Positions 5,263 through 7,160 of a stretch of 7,160 nucleotides of DNA are shown here, one piece after another (positions within the stretch are counted from its first letter, which is position 1; each line of letters opens with the position of its first letter). The notes under the pieces are model-generated. The model saw only the letters and a program-made list of their open reading frames with translations, was not told where the DNA came from and made no database searches. The translations under genes were made by a program, and so were the position numbers. This DNA comes from Pseudomonadota bacterium (lineage in GTDB: Bacteria > Pseudomonadota > Alphaproteobacteria > Rhizobiales > Xanthobacteraceae): positions 1-7,160 of the forward strand of contig JAEZEY010000314.1 in the NCBI GenBank assembly GCA_023432845.1, in the 5' to 3' direction.

Positions 5263-6495
5263 CTAGGCAGCGTTGACCTGAGCCTGGTCCGCTACCGGAA
5301 CAGCGGCCGACGCCTCGTCGTTGCGCTTGAGCATCAGTTCCAGCGAAGCGACTTCGACGCGGTTGCGGCCGTTCTCCTTGGCGAAATACAGCGCCTGGTC
5401 GGCTTGCGACAACAGCTCGGCGACATCGAGCACATCGCCGTCGCAGTGCACGATGCCGATGCTCACAGTGGCGTTGACGGGCCGGCCATCCACAGCCTGC
5501 GCAACATGAGCGAAGGTTTCGCGCATGCGCTCGGCCACCGCCACCGCCTCGACAGACTTGATGTCGTGCAGCACGGCGGCGAATTCCTCACCGCCGATGC
5601 GGCCGATCAAGTCGTTCGGGCGGATGGTTTCAGTGGCCGCAGCGGTGAACACCTCCAGCACCCGGTCGCCAATGGCGTGGCCGAAGCGATCGTTGATGGT
5701 TTTGAAGTGATCGAGGTCGACCAGCATGACAGCCGTCGGGCGCGGATCGGCGATGTGGCGCTTGGCCATCTCGGCGGCGTCATGCAGGAAGGCGCGGCGG
5801 TTGGCGATACCGGTCAGCGGATCGACCATCGCCGCGGTGCGGTGGCGCAGTTCGGTGCGCTCTTTGGCCATCGCCAGCAGGATGAAGGCGATGGAGATCG
5901 TGAACAGCAACGCCTCGAAACTCAAAACGGTCAGCCAGACGCTGCTGAACATCTTGTCGCCGGTCATGGACAGCGGCAGCATCGCGACCAGCGGCGTGCG
6001 CAGCAGAAACAGCGCGCCGTGCGCGAACAGCATGAAAATGGCCGGCCAGCGCGATACCAGTTGCTCCTTGCGGCCGCGCCAGAATTCCCAAGCCGTCAAC
6101 CACGTGTAGCCGGTGATGATCCCGGATGCGACGAGCGTGCGCACTTCGATCGCGTCGGTAAGCGCCGGCAACCGGCTGACGAGCAGCCACAGGACCGCTC
6201 CGGTGACGAGATACACCGGCTCGACCGGCCGGCCATCGAAGACCCGCGCCCCGGTCCAGGTGATGGCAAAGGCCGTGAACAGGAGTGCGTTGGCCAGATC
6301 AATGGTGATGATGTCCGGCGCCGATCCGTACATGCCGAACAGGACAATGGACGCAGCGCGGAACAGATGGGCGAAGCCCCACCAGGCGACGGCGCGGATC
6401 GCCATGTTCTGGGCCCAGGCGAACAGCAGCAGCAATCCGAGGATCGCTTCCACATAGATCGTGACCAGAAACAGCGTATTAACGTCGAGGTTCAT
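5263..6495 (-). CDS. Membrane-bound GGDEF diguanylate cyclase
   Basis: This 410-residue protein should make cyclic di-GMP from two GTP at the inner membrane. The first 210 residues hold six to seven hydrophobic segments (roughly 7-27, 36-56, 66-83, 92-109, 117-136, 149-168, 186-209), so the sensor is an integral-membrane module that I cannot assign to a named family. The GGDEF domain follows (about 222-382). It begins DPLTGIANRR (225-234) and has the metal-site region VDLDHFK (259-265), the active-site GGEEF (301-305) and ALYFAKENGRN (368-378). RPND at 292-295, five residues before GGEEF, is an intact RxxD inhibitory I-site, so product feedback is expected. No EAL or HD-GYP domain is present. 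The last 28 residues are Ala/Gln-rich and look disordered. The ATG at 6495 has only a weak upstream GGGG. The long reading frame on the opposite strand is a shadow. Confidence 0.93.
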   Translation of the reverse strand: MNLDVNTLFLVTIYVEAILGLLLLFAWAQNMAIRAVAWWGFAHLFRAASIVLFGMYGSAPDIITIDLANALLFTAFAITWTGARVFDGRPVEPVYLVTGAVLWLLVSRLPALTDAIEVRTLVASGIITGYTWLTAWEFWRGRKEQLVSRWPAIFMLFAHGALFLLRTPLVAMLPLSMTGDKMFSSVWLTVLSFEALLFTISIAFILLAMAKERTELRHRTAAMVDPLTGIANRRAFLHDAAEMAKRHIADPRPTAVMLVDLDHFKTINDRFGHAIGDRVLEVFTAAATETIRPNDLIGRIGGEEFAAVLHDIKSVEAVAVAERMRETFAHVAQAVDGRPVNATVSIGIVHCDGDVLDVAELLSQADQALYFAKENGRNRVEVASLELMLKRNDEASAAVPVADQAQVNAA

Positions 6496-6651
6496 CGGCG
6501 GCTGTGCCCCGTAAACAGGCGGGACCTTTCGGCTCGTTTCAGGCCCCCTCGCACAACTATCGCTTCCCGAGGAAAATACTGGTGAACGTCGGTTGAAAAG
6601 TGTGGCGAAGCGGAAACATGGTTTCGAACCCCTTGCCAGGACGTTTCGTTT

Positions 6652-6665
6652 TTACCTCGCGGTAA
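6652..6665. promoter_or_regulatory. TTACC-N4-GGTAA dyad, possible operator
   Basis: Two perfect 5-base inverted arms are separated by TCGC, about 70 bases upstream of the cysteine synthase -35 element. The regulator is unknown and the dyad is short, so the call is tentative. Confidence 0.25.
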
Positions 6666-6734
6666 GGCAGCGCAGGCCATTCACACCGAAAAGCGTCGCG
6701 AAAAGGCAAAAATCTTCTCTCGAGACCACCCGTC

Positions 6735-6763
6735 TTGTCGCTGTGGGACGCCTCCACTAGGCT
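6735..6763 (+). promoter_or_regulatory. Sigma-70-type promoter for the cysteine synthase gene
   Basis: TTGTCG (6735-6740) and TAGGCT (6758-6763) are spaced by 17 bases. Transcription would start near 6770, giving a leader of about 25 bases. The -35 hexamer is identical to that proposed for tRNA-Cys. Confidence 0.5.
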
Positions 6764-6794
6764 CACGCCTGCTTCGCCAACCCTTGGAATGAGA

Positions 6795-7160
6795 ATGCAA
6801 ATTCGTAACGGCATCGTCGACGCCATCGGCCACACACCACTTGTCCGCCTCCGCCGCGCCTCGGAAGCCACCGGCTGCGATATCCTTGGTAAAGCCGAGT
6901 TCATGAATCCGGGCGGCTCGGTGAAGGATCGCGCCGGCCGGCAGATGATCCTGGAGGCGGAAAAGCGCGGCGAGTTGCGCCCCGGCGGTCTGGTCGTTGA
7001 ATCGACCGCCGGCAACACCGGCATCGGCCTCGCCGTGGTCGCGGCAGCGCTCGGCTATCGCACGCTGATCGTCATCCCGGAGACGCAGAGCCAGGAAAAA
7101 AAAGACATGCTGCGGCTCGCGGGGGCCCAGCTCATCGAAGTGCCGGCGCTACCCTATGCC
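6795..7160 (+). CDS. cysK: Cysteine synthase (O-acetylserine sulfhydrylase, PALP family), N-terminal 122 residues; runs off right edge
   Basis: This frame is open from 6795 to the window end with no stop. The enzyme uses PLP to replace the acetyl group of O-acetyl-L-serine with sulfide, making cysteine in the cytoplasm. The PLP-binding lysine is K44 in NPGGSVKDR (38-46), and STAGNTG (70-76) is the substrate-binding loop. GHTPLVRL (12-19) is the usual N-terminal motif. PETQSQEKKDMLRLAGA is typical of a longer bacterial cysteine-synthase subgroup that I associate with Hyphomicrobiales. The start is taken at ATG 6795, because TTGGA (6784-6788) lies 6 bases upstream; the in-frame ATG at 6789 touches that site. 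A cystathionine beta-synthase-like function cannot be excluded without the C-terminus. A run of eight A (7096-7103) lies inside the coding frame. Confidence 0.9.
   Translation, partial: MQIRNGIVDAIGHTPLVRLRRASEATGCDILGKAEFMNPGGSVKDRAGRQMILEAEKRGELRPGGLVVESTAGNTGIGLAVVAAALGYRTLIVIPETQSQEKKDMLRLAGAQLIEVPALPYA

Larger units (their letters stand above)
6496..6794. other. Divergent intergenic region between the cyclase and cysteine synthase genes
   Basis: There is no credible gene in these 299 bases. They are more A-rich than the flanking coding DNA. They contain a good plus-strand promoter near the cysteine synthase and several small dyads and repeats. GAAAC/GTTTC lies at 6613-6625 and overlaps GGTT/AACC at 6620-6630. 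TTACC-N4-GGTAA lies at 6652-6665. CGAAAAG occurs at 6687-6693 and 6699-6705. I could not find a convincing minus-strand promoter for the cyclase. Confidence 0.6.

Noticed and set aside
5254..6585. A 443-codon open frame on the plus strand opposite the diguanylate cyclase
   Set aside because: Its product is rich in His, Arg, Asp, Gln and Gly with no recognisable domain, as expected for an antisense shadow of a GC-rich gene. The minus-strand frame has a clear GGDEF domain.

Overview
The window is high-G+C DNA with dense, GC-biased codon use. Several things suggest an alphaproteobacterium of the order Hyphomicrobiales (Bradyrhizobium/Xanthobacteraceae-like). The translated products resemble families I know from that group. 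The tRNA genes carry an encoded CCA. The promoters are of the TTGNCN-17-TA type. This assignment is inferred from recognition, not from a search.

Layout. At 1-285 (minus) is the N-terminal part of a protein-L-isoaspartate O-methyltransferase family protein that runs off the left edge. At 475-548 and 621-695 (plus) are tRNA-Cys(GCA) and tRNA-Asn(GTT), each with its own promoter-like sequence. At 696-878 I see no gene, only a short direct repeat. At about 879-1199 (plus) is an orphan ATPase end of a sensor histidine kinase that lacks its 5' part. At 1319-2674 (plus) is a complete nicotinate phosphoribosyltransferase (NAD salvage).

Three complete minus-strand genes follow, transcribed from right to left: a membrane diguanylate cyclase (5263-6495), a MetE-catalytic-domain-like protein (3977-5155), and a metal-dependent M24 (Xaa-Pro peptidase-like) hydrolase (2675-3865). 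The hydrolase stop codon directly abuts the pncB stop codon on the other strand. At 6795-7160 (plus) a cysteine synthase begins and runs off the right edge. It is divergent from the cyclase across about 300 bases that hold a good promoter and several small dyads.

How the genes fit together. Most genes look like core metabolism: NAD salvage, cysteine synthesis and protein repair or methylation. The MetE-like protein and the M24 hydrolase may form a two-gene unit. In both, RNA structure can be drawn at or next to the ribosome binding site. The diguanylate cyclase looks like a stand-alone c-di-GMP input.

I did not find convincing evidence of a new multi-gene system. The observations most worth a second look are the ribosome-binding-site hairpin before the MetE-like gene, the truncated kinase next to tRNA-Asn, the MetE-like/M24 pairing and the structured cyclase-cysK intergenic region.
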